NCBI GenBank assembly: GCA_960531495.1
Contig: OY482860.1
Coordinates: 15,305,106 to 15,369,105 of the forward strand
Length of the DNA: 64,000 bases
Reading direction: 5' to 3'
Source: Zeus faber
Lineage: Eukaryota; Chordata; Actinopteri; Zeiformes; Zeidae
The notes under the pieces were generated by a model, which was given only the letters and a program-made list of their open reading frames with translations, had not been told where the DNA came from and did no database searches. Shown in pieces: positions 11,702 to 26,948 of the stretch. How positions within the stretch are numbered: the stretch's first letter is position 1; every line of letters begins with the position of its first letter. The position numbers and the translations under genes were made by a program.

Positions 11702-12314
11702 CACTGCGTTTACTTGCACTAAATACCCAGATTAAACTCAAAAATCGGGTTATGATAATAATGTGTTCAAGGTGTTTACATGGGTTTGGAATAGCGCGAT
11801 TACTGAAAAATTCAAGTTTACATGGCGAGTGGCATAGCTGGGTTATTGACCGGGAGTACCCGCTCTGCCATCCGGGAAAAACCTCCAACACAATCCTCTG
11901 ACACTTTCTGGAATATGTCCCCATTTCGGTTCTTGCGCCCATCCAAATATCTCACTATATTTAGCTCCCTAAACTCAACATAAAAACGTTCTCGCTTTCT
12001 GGCCAAAAGTGCGTGTGTGTACCGGCGGTTGCCATGGTGTCCGTTGTTTATCTGGCGAAACAACTTTCTGGGTCTTATATATGCGGCGGAAATGACGCAT
12101 GTGCAGTTGGATACACTGATCATATAAGGTAGTTAAGGTGTTTACATGCCACAATAAATCCAGGTCTGTTAATCTGGTCATGCTGGCGCCTATTTAGAGT
12201 TTATTTAACTTGATTAAGATAAGCCGGGTAAGGTGTTTAGATGACAGTTGTAATGTTCTGAATTTTGCCTTAACCAGATTGTGATCTGCTTATTCAAGTT
12301 CATGTAAACGCACC
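11702..12314. mobile_element. MITE with CACTGCGTTTACTTG-type terminal inverted repeats
   Basis: The left end CACTGCGTTTACTTGCACTA and the right end, which reads GTGCGTTTACATGAACTTGA in reverse complement, are inverted versions of a GCGTTTACATG terminus known from vertebrate MITEs. The motif AAGGTGTTTACATG recurs internally (about 11769, 12137 and, as TTTAGATG, 12229). No coding capacity is recognised. The superfamily is not assigned, as the target duplication is not clear. Confidence 0.55.
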
Positions 12315-13124
12315 AGCTCATCACACAGAGGGGTAATTTCTAGTTTCCAATGAGTGTAACCTGCACGTATTTGGTGGTCGGCGGAAGCCAGAGCATGACA
12401 TTTGAGCCCAAGTCTCTGCATCTGCCATGCAAAAGCACTACATCACTGTGCCACCCAGTGTAGATTATCTTTTTTTAATAGTTTACATTGGTTATTATTA
12501 GAAACATTTAATTGTTTGCCTCAATTTCTTGTGAATCTGAATGTAGAAGTTAAGACTTTGATAATAAGATGGTCAAGTATTTGGCTTGGAAAAGGCGAAC
12601 AAGAGTATCCTGGTGAGGCAATTTTCAGACTTCATCAAAAGAAGGTTCAAAGAAGGACTGAACAGTGTGGCAGGCTGCACCACAAGCGTATAAAGTGCTA
12701 CAAATGTCACAGACTTTGCCATTACTATGCATAGGGGTGTGCAATATGACGCATATTAGATCGGAAGCAATTAAAATGTCTTGAGGATGTACCTTTACTG
12801 AGAGATCGTTAGTATCATGCTACAGTGCACATTCTATCAGTTGCAGTCCTATGGCTCTACACGCATCGAAAGTGGTTTTCTCAGCCAAATCCTAAATCAC
12901 ATTATTTGCTAGTCCGTGATTTGTAAATCAGGAGGTGCTGGGACGCTGCTGATCCAGCGGCAGATAAAAAATGCCTTAACCTTTCACACATGTAGCTCAC
13001 ATCAGGAGATTGTCCGTGTCGGAAGCGTTTTACACGACCTGGAAATACTCCGTTTGGTTTAGATGACGGGAGGAGCCTGGGTAAAGCATGCAGGAGGCAG
13101 GACATGGTGCAATGAGGCTGCGGA
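12315..13124. other. Non-coding stretch, no clear feature
   Basis: The segment 12380-12460 resembles, on the minus strand, the GGGTGGCACAGTG start of SINE-like repeats, but it is short and diverged. The rest shows no recognised gene or repeat. Confidence 0.4.
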
Positions 13125-13132
13125 GTTGATAC

Positions 13133-14253
13133 TAGGCTTAAGCAATTGTGCAAAATTCCAATCGCTGGAGGGCAGCGATCAGCGATATACGATTTTATCG
13201 TATATCACGCAGTGGGGTTGGCACGCATAGAATGTAATGTAATGTGGCAAATGCGGTCTCCCCATTCCATAAGTGCAGGATTTTTCATTTACAAGTAAAG
13301 TATTTACACAAAAACATCCAGTTTTTACTAAATTAAGTCCCATAGCAACAGAAAGCAACGGGCAGACGTGCGTGACAGAAGCGACGCACAGGTTTTACTG
13401 GAACAGTATGGAGTAAGGACTAGTACAAGCCCTGAACTCAGTTGTGTTTAAAAATGTTTCATATATGTAGGAAACAGAAGAAAATAGATCTAAAATAAAA
13501 CCACAGGTACAGGAGGGAGCTAGTGAGCACCGCAATCTGGAGGTGAAAGCAAAAAACTCTGTTCCAGTTATCTCAGTTAGGTTTACATTTTTTTATTTTC
13601 TGTACGAAACAAAGGAGGAAGGAAACAAGGAAACAAAATAAATCAAAATCTTCCTCTCTGAGATTATATTATATATTATAATCACAAGATTTGCATATTG
13701 AGCGGCGGGTACCAGGCACGCTTTTTTATTTATTTACTTATTTATTTTTTTATTAATCGAGGTAGCTGATTGTCTGGGCAAGATATATTCATGAGGAATT
13801 CCTCATGAACCTCGAACCTAAAACCTCGGTGCACCTGCGATGTGCGCACAGCGGCTCTACCATGCTACTCCGTTTGCCCAGAGCGGCAAAATGCCCAGAA
13901 CTGGAGCTGGGGGTCCACGTGCCTTTTCATTTTTTTAAGCACCTGCCCCTCAAAGTCTCTGTATGGGACTGTAGAGGGGAAGTGAGACCCGGTCACCACT
14001 GGTTACTGGACAGCTCTGAGCGGAGAGGGCGAGAGCCTCAGCCCCCTCTCTCCCTCCTCTCCCTCTCTCTGCTCCAGTTTTCAGAACACGATAAACTTCA
14101 CTTACACTGTTTCAATGCTCTGATTTTTCCTGGCAGATTAAAAAAAAAAAAAGGCTAAGTGTCATGAATGTCTATCGCGTTCAATTGACTCGATCGCCGA
14201 CAGACGGAGTCGATCAACGATAGACGATTTAATCGCAAACCGGCCCAAGCCTA
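13133..14253. mobile_element. hAT-like non-autonomous transposon with a perfect 8-bp target duplication
   Basis: The ends are TAGGCTTAAGC and, in reverse complement, TAGGCTTGGGC (9 of 11 match). Directly outside both ends stands GTTGATAC (13125-13132 and 14254-14261), an exact 8-bp direct repeat, the target duplication length of hAT elements. Subterminal regions hold CGAT/ATCG-rich sequence (13165-13205; 14180-14235). No transposase is visible; a 117-codon frame at 13805-14158 is not recognised. It is probably mobilised in trans. Confidence 0.8.
13803..13875 (-). repeat. tRNA-derived SINE-like segment inside the hAT-like element
   Basis: On the minus strand the segment contains an A-box-like AGCATGGTAGAGCCGC (13851-13866) and, about 35 nt on, a B-box-like TAGGTTCGAG (13811-13820), the layout of an internal RNA polymerase III promoter. 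The region does not fold obviously into a standard tRNA, so a SINE head or tRNA pseudogene is more likely than a working tRNA. Confidence 0.4.
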
Positions 14254-14510
14254 GTTGATACTCCATGTACTTCGACGTAATATAAAAACGAAATAGTGGA
14301 AAGGAATATAAATGAAAGCAGAGGAGTACGAAGCAGCTATGCTCCGTGCACGAAAATCTGCACGAAAGGTAAATAACTGGCGCATCACCCCCTCTCTCTG
14401 TATTATGCGCAGAAAACAATATTAACGAGTCTATGTGCCGTACCTCGTCCCCACACTGTTTTTAGTTTTTTTATTTTGAGGAATGGGGCTATGTCCGCCA
14501 TGATTCCCCT

Positions 14511-14699
14511 CATTTATAATTCCCCATTGAAATGTTATCCCTGTGCATTTTGTAAGCTAATATCTGTTTTATCCTGTTATTGTAATGCACACTGACTGAA
14601 AAAAAACAAAAAAAACAAACGCTCAACTTGAAGAATCTCAGTCGACTGACGGGTTTCAGACTGATGATTAGACTTGTTGACTTTCAGGAGGCAACCCTA
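14511..14699 (+). mobile_element. hAT-like element end, copy 1 of a direct repeat pair
   Basis: This segment matches 51936-52130 over nearly its whole length, with shared blocks CATTTATAATTCCC, TTTTATCCTGTTATTGTAAT, CAACTTGAAGAATCTCAG and ACTGATGATT. It ends in GGCAACCCTA; the second copy ends GGCAGCCCTA, the inverse of the hAT terminus TAGGGCTGCC. The left end was not identified. Confidence 0.6.
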
Positions 14700-14948
14700 A
14701 TAAACACACCCAAACATGAGTACCTACTGTACATGCAAAACAAATCTGGGGATCGTTTTCATTCATTCAGATTAAGAAAAGGCTGTTGGATTTCAACAAT
14801 CCCACTGAGGAGGTTCAGAGTATGAGTTGCATTTGAGCTCTGGGGACTGTTTCCAGTCAGTGTAGCTGGAATGTTTCCATTAAAACAATAACATACCGGA
14901 CCAACGAAGTCTGAAGTAGAAAACCCTGGCTGCTGCAACACTCATTAC

Positions 14949-15095
<147 letters not shown>

Positions 15096-15107
15096 CAGGT
15101 CCCTGGG

Positions 15108-15400
15108 TTTCTTCAACACTGCACCACTCTAGAGCCCTGTGGACTATGTGGAGTTTGCATGTTCTCCTAGTGTACTGGTGGGTTTTCTCTGGGTGCCCCA
15201 GTTTCCAACACCAGGACAAGGACCACAGCAAATAATTAATCATTTATAGAAAAAGAAAGAATAACTGCCCGCCTGCCTTGACCAATGCACTGGCCATAGA
15301 ACTAGAGCTGTACCTGCGACACTGTACTATGGGCTGCTCGCTGCTCCCGCAAGTTAGGACAAGTTAAATGCAGAAGACCAATACTCTGTATGTGCAAAAC
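15108..15400 (+). repeat. SINE-like retroposon, copy C (diverged)
   Basis: Contains TGTGGAGTTTGCATGTTCTC and, downstream, GGCTGCTCGCTGCTCC with AAGTTAAATGCAGAAGACC, matching the order of blocks in copies at 6385-6830 and 31164-31430. The 3' tail is not clear. Confidence 0.5.
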
Positions 15401-18014
15401 ACGCTTGGTAAACACGGTGATCTCTCACCTCTCAAGGTGATCTTCTCAAGGCACTAGTAAATATATATTATATGTATTAAATACTGTACAGTTGCCCCGA
15501 GTTGGTTGCAATAAAGAACGAAATAAGTAACTAATAACTGGATATATTTCCCTTTATCAGCCCAACTCCTCCACTGACATACATAAAAGAGTCTCGCTCT
15601 GATTGAACAGATCATACAGCCCACCCACCCTTTGCTCTGGGAAGAGTTGAACATTTTTCTCATTCCATTCTCCAACACCTCAACATCTGGCCCAGGTCAA
15701 AGCCATGTTGGTCTATGATAGTGGTGCCTCGGGGCAAGCCACTGAGAAAACATGCATTTAGGCTATACTCATTCCACGTCAGCCTTTTCGCCAATTACTC
15801 TCCACACAGGACACATGCACAGAGGCCGAACTACCAGACCTACCCAATAATCTTTATTTGAATTACACACATTGTTTCTTACAGCAAAATCTGAATAAAA
15901 GCACACCTCTGAAAGCTAGGGCTTAAAGCATAAGACAGAATACTAAAGTAAAAGACAACTATTTAAAAGGAGGGATAGGTTTTCACATGAGATTAGTGAT
16001 CAGGATATCCCACAATAGATCAAGCCCCTGCAACGTCAGACTTTTGACCAATCAATGTGCTATTGCCAAACTGTGATAAAGTGTTTAATCATCATTGTGC
16101 AAGTCGAAAAAACAAACAGGAGAAAAAAAAACCCATAGCTATTTCACAAGGCAGCTTGCCCCTCCCAACATGCAGACATGCCCGCACACCACAGAGACTG
16201 TGTGTAGAACGGAGCCACAAGGAACGTGAGCAGTAGCGGCTAGCTCAGAATTACACCAGAAACAAATTCTTGACGTGGTTTCCATGGGATTTGTATGAAA
16301 GCAGTGTGGCGGGGTGGGGCTTCGGGGCCCTTTCCGCTGCTTGGAGGCACCACGACATAATACCGGCCCTATACACCAGAACCAATTGGGGATAAGTCCT
16401 GTACACCGGTGGACACCTCATACACGCACACACACACACACCACCATCACCTGCTTTGAACCCCAGCACACTCCTGGTTGCTTCCTCTCATTTCCTCCCT
16501 CATTTACTGCCGTAACTATGACAGGAAGAGGCCACGTTCCCAATTGCTGTTCCAGTTTTCCTGGACCTGATTAACTCTGTTTTGCAATACACGTTGTCAT
16601 CCAACTTTTATGTTTCCGTGTAAGTGTTGTTTGGTTCTATGTTTAACTGTGTCACCCCTGCTGAATGTCCCCCTCTTGGAGTAGTGATAAGTTGCTTAAG
16701 TTGCTTATAGACCCAAACATGGTCAAATATTTCACCAAAGAGGGGGATTGGTGGCGGCTCTGTACAACAAAAAACTGTGCTCTTGTCATCCTACAGGTCA
16801 TCCACAAAAAAAAAAAAAGTAGTTTGTTTGAGGAGAGGCCAACTCACCATTTCTTTGTGCACTCCACCATCAGCTCCTGATACGAAGCCACGAACTGGAA
16901 TTTGGACGCGTGCTTCCCCACACGCTGCAATCTCTTCCAAACCGATGCCATGTTTGTCTAGAAGCAGATAGTTTGTTGGTTACCTGTCTCGCCCCGGGGC
17001 TTACTCGTTTACTTTCACAAATCCACACTCGAGGCTCAGCGTTTCACGGGTCCGGGCCTAGGATATCCTCGTGAAGACATGGTTGTATTTCCAGAAACAC
17101 ATTAAAGAAACTCTGAACCTCCGAGCAGAGGGAACTTCAGAGGATCTCCGATAAGTCCAAATACGCGGGAGCCGAATTTCTGCAGCGTTGGTCGAGCTCT
17201 GATCTGACAGCACGCATTGTTGTTGGCTGGAAAAATAGAATCACTCCATAGCTTCACGCAAGATGAATAATCCCTTGTGTGTATAATGTCCCTTTGATTA
17301 CCCTGAAAAGAAAACCACAGTCAGTAGAGCAATAGTCCATCTTATACAGAGCACAGTGTGCACCCACCGCCCAACAGAAACGTCGAGTTACTTCACTGCT
17401 GCCAGTTCCACTGACAGAAATGTGGTGTCACAAAGCAGTTTTTTTTCTTTTACCGGTACGAGAGATGTCACAATTATAACAATGTCATTTATTGTTATGA
17501 CATAATCAGCGGATCGCAATTATTTGAGCGGATGGTGATCGTTTCGTAAAACCGCCAGATGAGTTTCCCATCGGCTAGTTGGAGGCACCCTTAACCCTTT
17601 ACCCACATTTTTATTTGCCCGTTTCCCAATGCCAATGGACAGCCTAGATAGATTCGATTGGGATAAATATGAAATCATTACACCTTCCTGTTCACACAGC
17701 CAAAGCCACTACCGCCAACAACGCGGACGACTACGACGAAAGAAAAGCGTCGACAGATTTGATGCGATCGATTTAGTGGGACAATTACCACGTTTAACTC
17801 CACAGCACAGTTAGAATTTCGCAACTGTGCGGCACAGTTCGAATCCCGCCGGCAGTCTCGGTACAGCGTGGCGGGAATCTCTCTTCCCTGGGAGTGTCAA
17901 GCGGACCTCCCATAACGGGTGACAGTACTGTAGCTCGGATTTACACGAAGAACGGTGCTGTCGAAACTATTTGGGGGGCAGGGGGGGGGTGGTGTCATAT
18001 ATAGGCATAAAAGA
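15401..18014. other. Non-coding stretch, no gene recognised
   Basis: No convincing open frame. A short CA run lies at 16424-16442 and an A-run at 16807-16818. A small stem (ATAACAAT, 7-nt loop, ATTGTTAT) occurs near 17478-17500. The part 16880-17300 is less AT-rich and non-repetitive but shows no protein. Confidence 0.45.
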
Positions 18015-18017
18015 TTG

Positions 18018-18508
18018 GTTCGTAGGGAACGAGTCCGTTCGCGAGCCTCGCATCATTAGATTCCCGCTAGCAGACTCGGCGGCGCGCTAACATGTGAGAT
18101 CACATTCACACTTACCTCACCGTGGAAGCAATTACCAGCCAAGCAGCCGTACCAGCGGCAAAACTAGTAGACAAGCGGCGTTAGCTCCCCTGCTAACTAG
18201 TGACCGCCTTGTTTTCAACGGCATCGGCGGCCACTCGGCTACTTTGCTAACGGTGCTAACTAGCTATCATAACACGGCAAAGAGTGGAAAGAGCCGGTGT
18301 CTCTCCTGCTCCCGAACAGGGTCGAGGACCCAATGATCCCAGACGGCACGGAATACCGTCCGTCCACCACGTAAAAGTTAACCCAAAGTATCTCGACTCT
18401 GGCGGTGAATTCCACCCGCCGACGCGTCCGATGCCCACACCGCTCACTGCTCCATCATTTTCCCTGCCAGTGATGCGAGACTCATGGACGGCTCATTCGT
18501 AGCGAATC
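18018..18508. mobile_element. Candidate short DNA element with inverted ends
   Basis: Sequence at 18018-18055 (ATTGGTTCGTAGGGAACGAG, then CGAGCCTCGCATCATT) is related to the reverse complement of about 18470-18508 (GATTCGCTACGAATGAGC, then TGAGTCTCGCATCAC). The interior is GC-richer than its surroundings. Target duplication not identified, so the transposon reading is tentative. Confidence 0.4.
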
Positions 18509-18877
18509 AATGTTTGTGACTCGGGAGTCTTAGAGTCACAAACTGGAAAAATACATTGCTCAGGACTTAATTCCTTGTCCAAGCCCCCCCAAAAAGAATC
18601 AAAGCCATTTGGCTGAATTCCTAATGAATTAAATACCTGATCTCCACTGCATATTCCACCACAATAACAAAAATACACACCGATTGTATTTTAAGTGTAT
18701 GTAGACTGTGATGTACAGTTCTTTGGCGCGACAGACAAAAGGTTCTGTTGACACGGAGGCCAGAGACATTGTTGTTTGATCATTTGAGCTTCTGTTTTTT
18801 AGTAAACATTTAGGTTTATTGCATATTGCCATTTCTTTTTCTATTTTAATTCTTACTACTTTATTCGTATTGCAAAT

Positions 18878-18929
18878 TCTATCTATCTATCCATCTGTCT
18901 CTCTATCTATCTATCTATCTATCTATCTG

Positions 18930-18996
<67 letters not shown>

Positions 18997-19041
18997 GTCT
19001 GTCTCTCTGTCTATCTATCTATCTATCTATCTATCTGTCTC

Positions 19042-19120
<79 letters not shown>

Positions 19121-19125
19121 GTCTC

Positions 19126-19204
<79 letters not shown>

Positions 19205-19213
19205 GTCTCTCTC

Positions 19214-19283
<70 letters not shown>
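18878..19283. repeat. (TCTA)n microsatellite with variant units
   Basis: About 400 bp of TCTA tetranucleotides broken by TCTG and TCTC units at several places (near 18895, 18927, 18996-19010, 19035, 19120, 19204). The long open frame through it (repeating SIYL) is an artefact of the repeat. Confidence 0.98.
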
Positions 19284-19825
19284 GAATGGAGAGTCGAAAA
19301 AATTGACCGACTCTTTTTTTCCGAGTGACTCGTCAAGAGTCAAATCTCCGAAAAGAGTCGAACCCAGTCGATCGCGACGCTCACACCGCTTGACTGAAGT
19401 GCTCGATTTGAGGCACGCCCCCCCCCCCCCCTTGCCGAGTTCCCATTGGTGGAGGGGATGACGCCGTTGGGGAATGCCGCGGCCTGATTGGTCAGATCGG
19501 ACGTCGGTCAAAGCCATTTAATCTTTCGCCGTGTGGACCTGCTCCGTTTGACCGGCGCGGCCGCGGCGAGCGACGCGGGCGGAGGTCGCTGCGCGGACTC
19601 CGGGCGACGGCTTAAGGCCGTTTGCGCCGTTTCCCACGGCGTCCACCCGATTGATTCCGTGACAGTTATTTCTCCCCCTGAGAGGGTGACGGCCACTGGG
19701 TTTCAGAAAACATTGCGTGGCACCCGCCCCACGGAGACTGTCTACGAAACACGTATTTTACTCCTTTGTCAGTGTCAGTCAACCATGGCCTCTGTTGTTT
19801 TCCATGTCTTGAAATAGGAAAAACA
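19284..19825. other. GC-rich non-coding segment
   Basis: It contains clustered GAGTCGA/GACTC motifs at 19290-19370, a C-run at 19418-19430, and a CpG-rich part at 19480-19700. Open frames on both strands are short and not recognised. Confidence 0.35.
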
Positions 19826-19866
19826 AAGAATGGATTGGATTAGATGGTTCTTTATTCATCCCTCTG
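19826..19866 (-). repeat. Possible retroposon 3' tail
   Basis: On the minus strand it reads GGGATGAATAAAGAACCATC followed by TAATCCAATCCAATC, the form of fish LINE/SINE 3' ends (GGGAT-AATAAAG plus short tandem tail). Only the tail is recognisable. Confidence 0.4.
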
Positions 19867-19977
19867 CACGCCAATAAACAATAAACAAATAAACCACTGT
19901 ATCAACAATCACAATTGAACGCAGTATTAAAAAGCAGTATATAGTAGTTTATAGTAGTAATATATTGTATATATATT

Positions 19978-20338
19978 ATAGCAATAGAATATATTGTAAC
20001 AAATAGTCATATATAGGATATAATCATATAGCAATAGACAATATCGTAATAAATAGTAAAATATAGTATATATTCATATAGCAATAGACAATATCGTAAT
20101 ATATAATAGTAATATTTAATATATATTCATATAGCAATAGCATATATCATAATATATAGTAATATATGGTTATATTAATATAACAAATGAAGATATATAT
20201 ATATAGTAATATATAGTATATATTAATATAGAAATAGAAGTTGTCGTAATATATAATAATATATAGTATATATTAATATAGAAATAGAATATATTGTAAT
20301 ATATAGTATATAGTAGTAATATATAATATATATTAACA
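19978..20338. repeat. AT-rich minisatellite, about seven 50-bp units
   Basis: Units start with ATAGCAATAG or ATAGAAATAG at about 19978, 20028, 20078, 20131, 20180, 20228 and 20278, each ending in a TATATATTMAT-like block. Unit length is 48-53 bp (the last about 60). Substitutions are scattered, so it is an old array. Confidence 0.85.
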
Positions 20339-21609
20339 AAGTAATATTAAGTATTAGTAGCAATAGTTAATTAGTATTAGTAACAAAATGCTTTTTTTGT
20401 TATTTTTATTATGAATTATTTGATAATAATTATCAAAACATATTTCATTATTCCAAAAAAAAAAAGGAACGAAAGCCCACAACAAAATGAACTATTCCCT
20501 CAAGAACAAAGTAATGCATATGAACGAAGAGCAGCTATGGCTTGGAGTCTCTGCTGGTGAGAATGACTTCCATGTCACGTTCCGGTCACATGAATAGAGG
20601 GTGTAAAACTTCAGTGGGATCAATCATGTTTCACACCCCTCCCTCCCTATACAATGTGTCCCCCGGCGGCTCCGTGCCTTGGGGCCTCCGACCACATCCC
20701 TGCTTTGTAGGGATTTTTACAAACGCAAAGGGGGCCGAGCTGGACAAGCATTCCTGAATGGAAAGACAAAATAGGAACATTTACTCCGTTTTTTCTCCGA
20801 AATATAAAGTAACAAACAATTTGGGCCCTTTTTTTTTGTTTGTTGTGGCAATAAATGTAATACACAAAAATAGTAAGACACCTAAGTATAGCTCCCCACC
20901 ACTGAACTGAAACATATTCGGAGCTTTATTATAACTGGAGCTGAGAAAAGAGACGCACGACTAATCACAACATTAATTAACACAACTACCATTGAGGAGG
21001 ATAATGTTACCATGGTTGTTACATTTACTTCATTTAAAAAATGTGTTAAACCATTATGCTTATGCATTTTCACTTATACGTGGGCTTGAAAACACATAAT
21101 TTCAATGAAGAATACACCATTTCCATATGCATGGCGATTGGTGCATTTTTTTTTTTCACTCTGGATGCTACCTTCAAAATATACTATAGAGAGTTCATTC
21201 AAATGGGGGCAGTCTGTAACATATTTAACCCGGTGTAGACCTAGTTGGGGTCAGGGTGCTCACATTGGCTTCTGAGCGTTGGACTTCCACGTTCCACCCC
21301 TTCCCACTGTGTGTTTGTGTTGTTAAAAACTCATTATCTAGCTCTGGGACTCTGCCGGTAGTTGTGTGTGTGTAATGTGATTAGGTCGACTGCTTTAGGC
21401 CTACAAATACTTCGCATGTTTGTAATTCAGGAGGTACAGATTTCCAAACTGACATAGGATAATCATCGGAGTAAACATGACTTCTGACCTTTTTGTCTTT
21501 TCAAAAGTGAAAATGGCGCTAATAATAACAACATCAAAATGCATGGCTCTCTATGTGTTATTGCTTTCAGCTATTGGCGCTACCTTTACCTCAGCCATGC
21601 CCCCCCCCC

Positions 21610-21670
<61 letters not shown>

Positions 21671-21685
21671 TCAGACAGACAGACA

Positions 21686-21725
<40 letters not shown>

Positions 21726-22766
21726 CACGCGCTTGCCAGCTCCTCTTCAGCGAGCGAACAAAAGAGAACCCTAAACTGCAGCCGCCTCTTGAATGAGCTG
21801 GGGGAGAGGGTCTGGCACACAGTGTTAGACCACTTGAAAGGACTCGTGAACAAAGCAGAGCCCTCTAGATATGAGCTAAGTGAGTATTCACCACTGTAGC
21901 GGAGTCGGCATACCCACAAGTAGGACGCCGGCAGTAACTGAAAACTGGTTTGCTGAAAGATGTGCACCCTTCAAGCTCAGTATGCTCTAACATCCTCGGT
22001 GTTTGCAGTCCAAAATCTAAAGACAGAGTTGCAGGCACATCCTGCCAAAAAAGATGAATAAAAAAATAAAAATTTGTATTATGCTGCTGCTGTACAACTG
22101 CTGTAGCAGCCGTTTCGGGTGTAACTGTTTGCTTCCAGCCCTGCACCAAAAAGCAATCAGGACATATAAGATAATTAGGTATGAGGTTAGAGATGGTTAC
22201 ATTTAGGGGGGTTTGGTGCGGCTGAGGTCCAGGTAACGATCTGAGAAGCACCTCCGAGGCCTAGTTTTCTAAAGAGGTACATCATGGCACCAGCTGTTCA
22301 GACGCCGACGTCCGAGAACAACTGGATTATCGTCGATGGGGATTCATTGAATTAAATGGAATTGAATCGAAGCACCGGCATTAATGGGACGCAGCATAAG
22401 AGTGCATTTTTGTACGGACTGCTGAGATCCTTTTTTTATTTCTTCTTTTTTTTTTTTTAAACGAGCATACCAAATGTGTTATTTCACATCCGACGAATCC
22501 CAAATTGAGCCTTTGAATCCAGCGAGGAATCCCAAGCAGATGGCTATCACATTTTCCTTGTAAGGCTGACTCCTTTCCTGTGCATCTCCCTGCGGAAACG
22601 TGAGCGCCGTGCTCGCCCCGTTAGATGGGTATCTCTTACTGTAAGCCGTGGCATGCTGACTCACGGTGGAGCCACAGAGGAGCTGGCTCTTTGGTTGGCC
22701 GGGATGATGGACAGCTTCCCATGATATCCCATGCCCACCAGTGTCTGGTTACAGGAAACCTCGTTT
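20339..22766. other. Non-coding stretch with one compound microsatellite
   Basis: A compound array at 21600-21730 consists of a C-run, (CA)n, (CAGA)n and again (CA)n. No protein is recognisable; frames here read through the array (THTH, DRQT). The rest is non-repetitive by eye. Confidence 0.45.
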
Positions 22767-22950
22767 TATGGGATGGAGGGATGGATGGATGTAGGGATGG
22801 CTGGATAGGTTAATGGATGGTTGGATAGGATGTATGGGTGAATGCATGGGTGTATGGTTGATAGATGGGCCGATGGATGGATGGGTGAATGGATGGATGG
22901 TAGACAGAGGACTGTATGGATTGGTGGATGAATGGGTGTATGGGTGGAAT
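22767..22950. repeat. Degenerate (GGAT/ATGG)n minisatellite
   Basis: A run of GGATGGATG, GGATAGG and ATGGGTG variants over about 185 bp. It opens incidental frames on both strands. A G-run follows at 23027-23042. Confidence 0.85.
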
Positions 22951-23042
22951 TTGAATTTGGCCTTGGATTTCCCCTTGTATACCTCGCCAATAGCTCACAT
23001 AACTGGGTTAAAATGTATGTGTTTGAGGGGGGGGGGGGGGGG

Positions 23043-26338
<3,296 letters not shown>

Positions 26339-26895
26339 GTGTTTGGTTCCGACGGGACAGAGAGAAGTGTTTTTCGGTCGCTCCCGGGCAAGAGGAGGAG
26401 GAGGAGGAGGAGGAGGACAGTTGCGGAGTGGCGTACAAGAGGCGTCTCCATGTCTTTAACACCGTTTGTCAGCTCACGGCCTATTGAGGCATCACTGCGT
26501 TGCAAAGCACGCGGCAAGCAGGCACACTTTTACCCCTTTAGAGGGCGGCTTGTGAAAAATTGGCGGCGTTTCCGCAACGGCTCGGAGCAACGGCTCCAAG
26601 AAGACGGCAAAGGAAGGGGGGAGACACATAAGAGACGTTTCGAGAGGGGGAGGCGGGGGGGGGGGGGGTGGGGAGCCAGGATAGCCAGGGCGGCTGACTG
26701 TGACAACTCCCAGGTAAAGAGTGTTTTGTTATCAGCTGGAGCCGGAGGCGCCGCCATACCAGAGACAGCAGGAACTCACTAGAAAGCATTCCCGAGATGA
26801 AAAAGAAACAGAATCCCTCCGCTTTCTTCGCCCGCTTTCCCTGGGTGGTGTTGTGTCGGGCTGAGCCTCCCACCCCACGCTGATCCATCCCAGAG

Positions 26896-26896
<1 letters not shown>

Positions 26897-26945
<49 letters not shown>
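26897..26945. repeat. (CA)n microsatellite
   Basis: 49 bp of CA units within the GC-rich block. Confidence 0.95.

Positions 26946-26948
<3 letters not shown>

Noticed and set aside
13805..14158. 117-codon frame inside the hAT-like element
   Set aside because: No resemblance to a transposase, and it starts in a tRNA-like segment; probably incidental.
17830..17850. B-box-like AGTTCGAATCCCGCC suggesting a tRNA or SINE
   Set aside because: No A box at the right distance and no cloverleaf pairing could be found.
18819..19328. 169-codon frame of SIYL repeats
   Set aside because: Translation of the TCTA microsatellite.
21477..21899. 140-codon frame with Thr-His and Asp-Arg-Gln-Thr repeats
   Set aside because: Translation of CA and CAGA microsatellites.
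22767..22950. Repeated short units considered as a CRISPR array
   Set aside because: Units are degenerate 4-bp repeats without unique spacers, and the DNA is eukaryotic.
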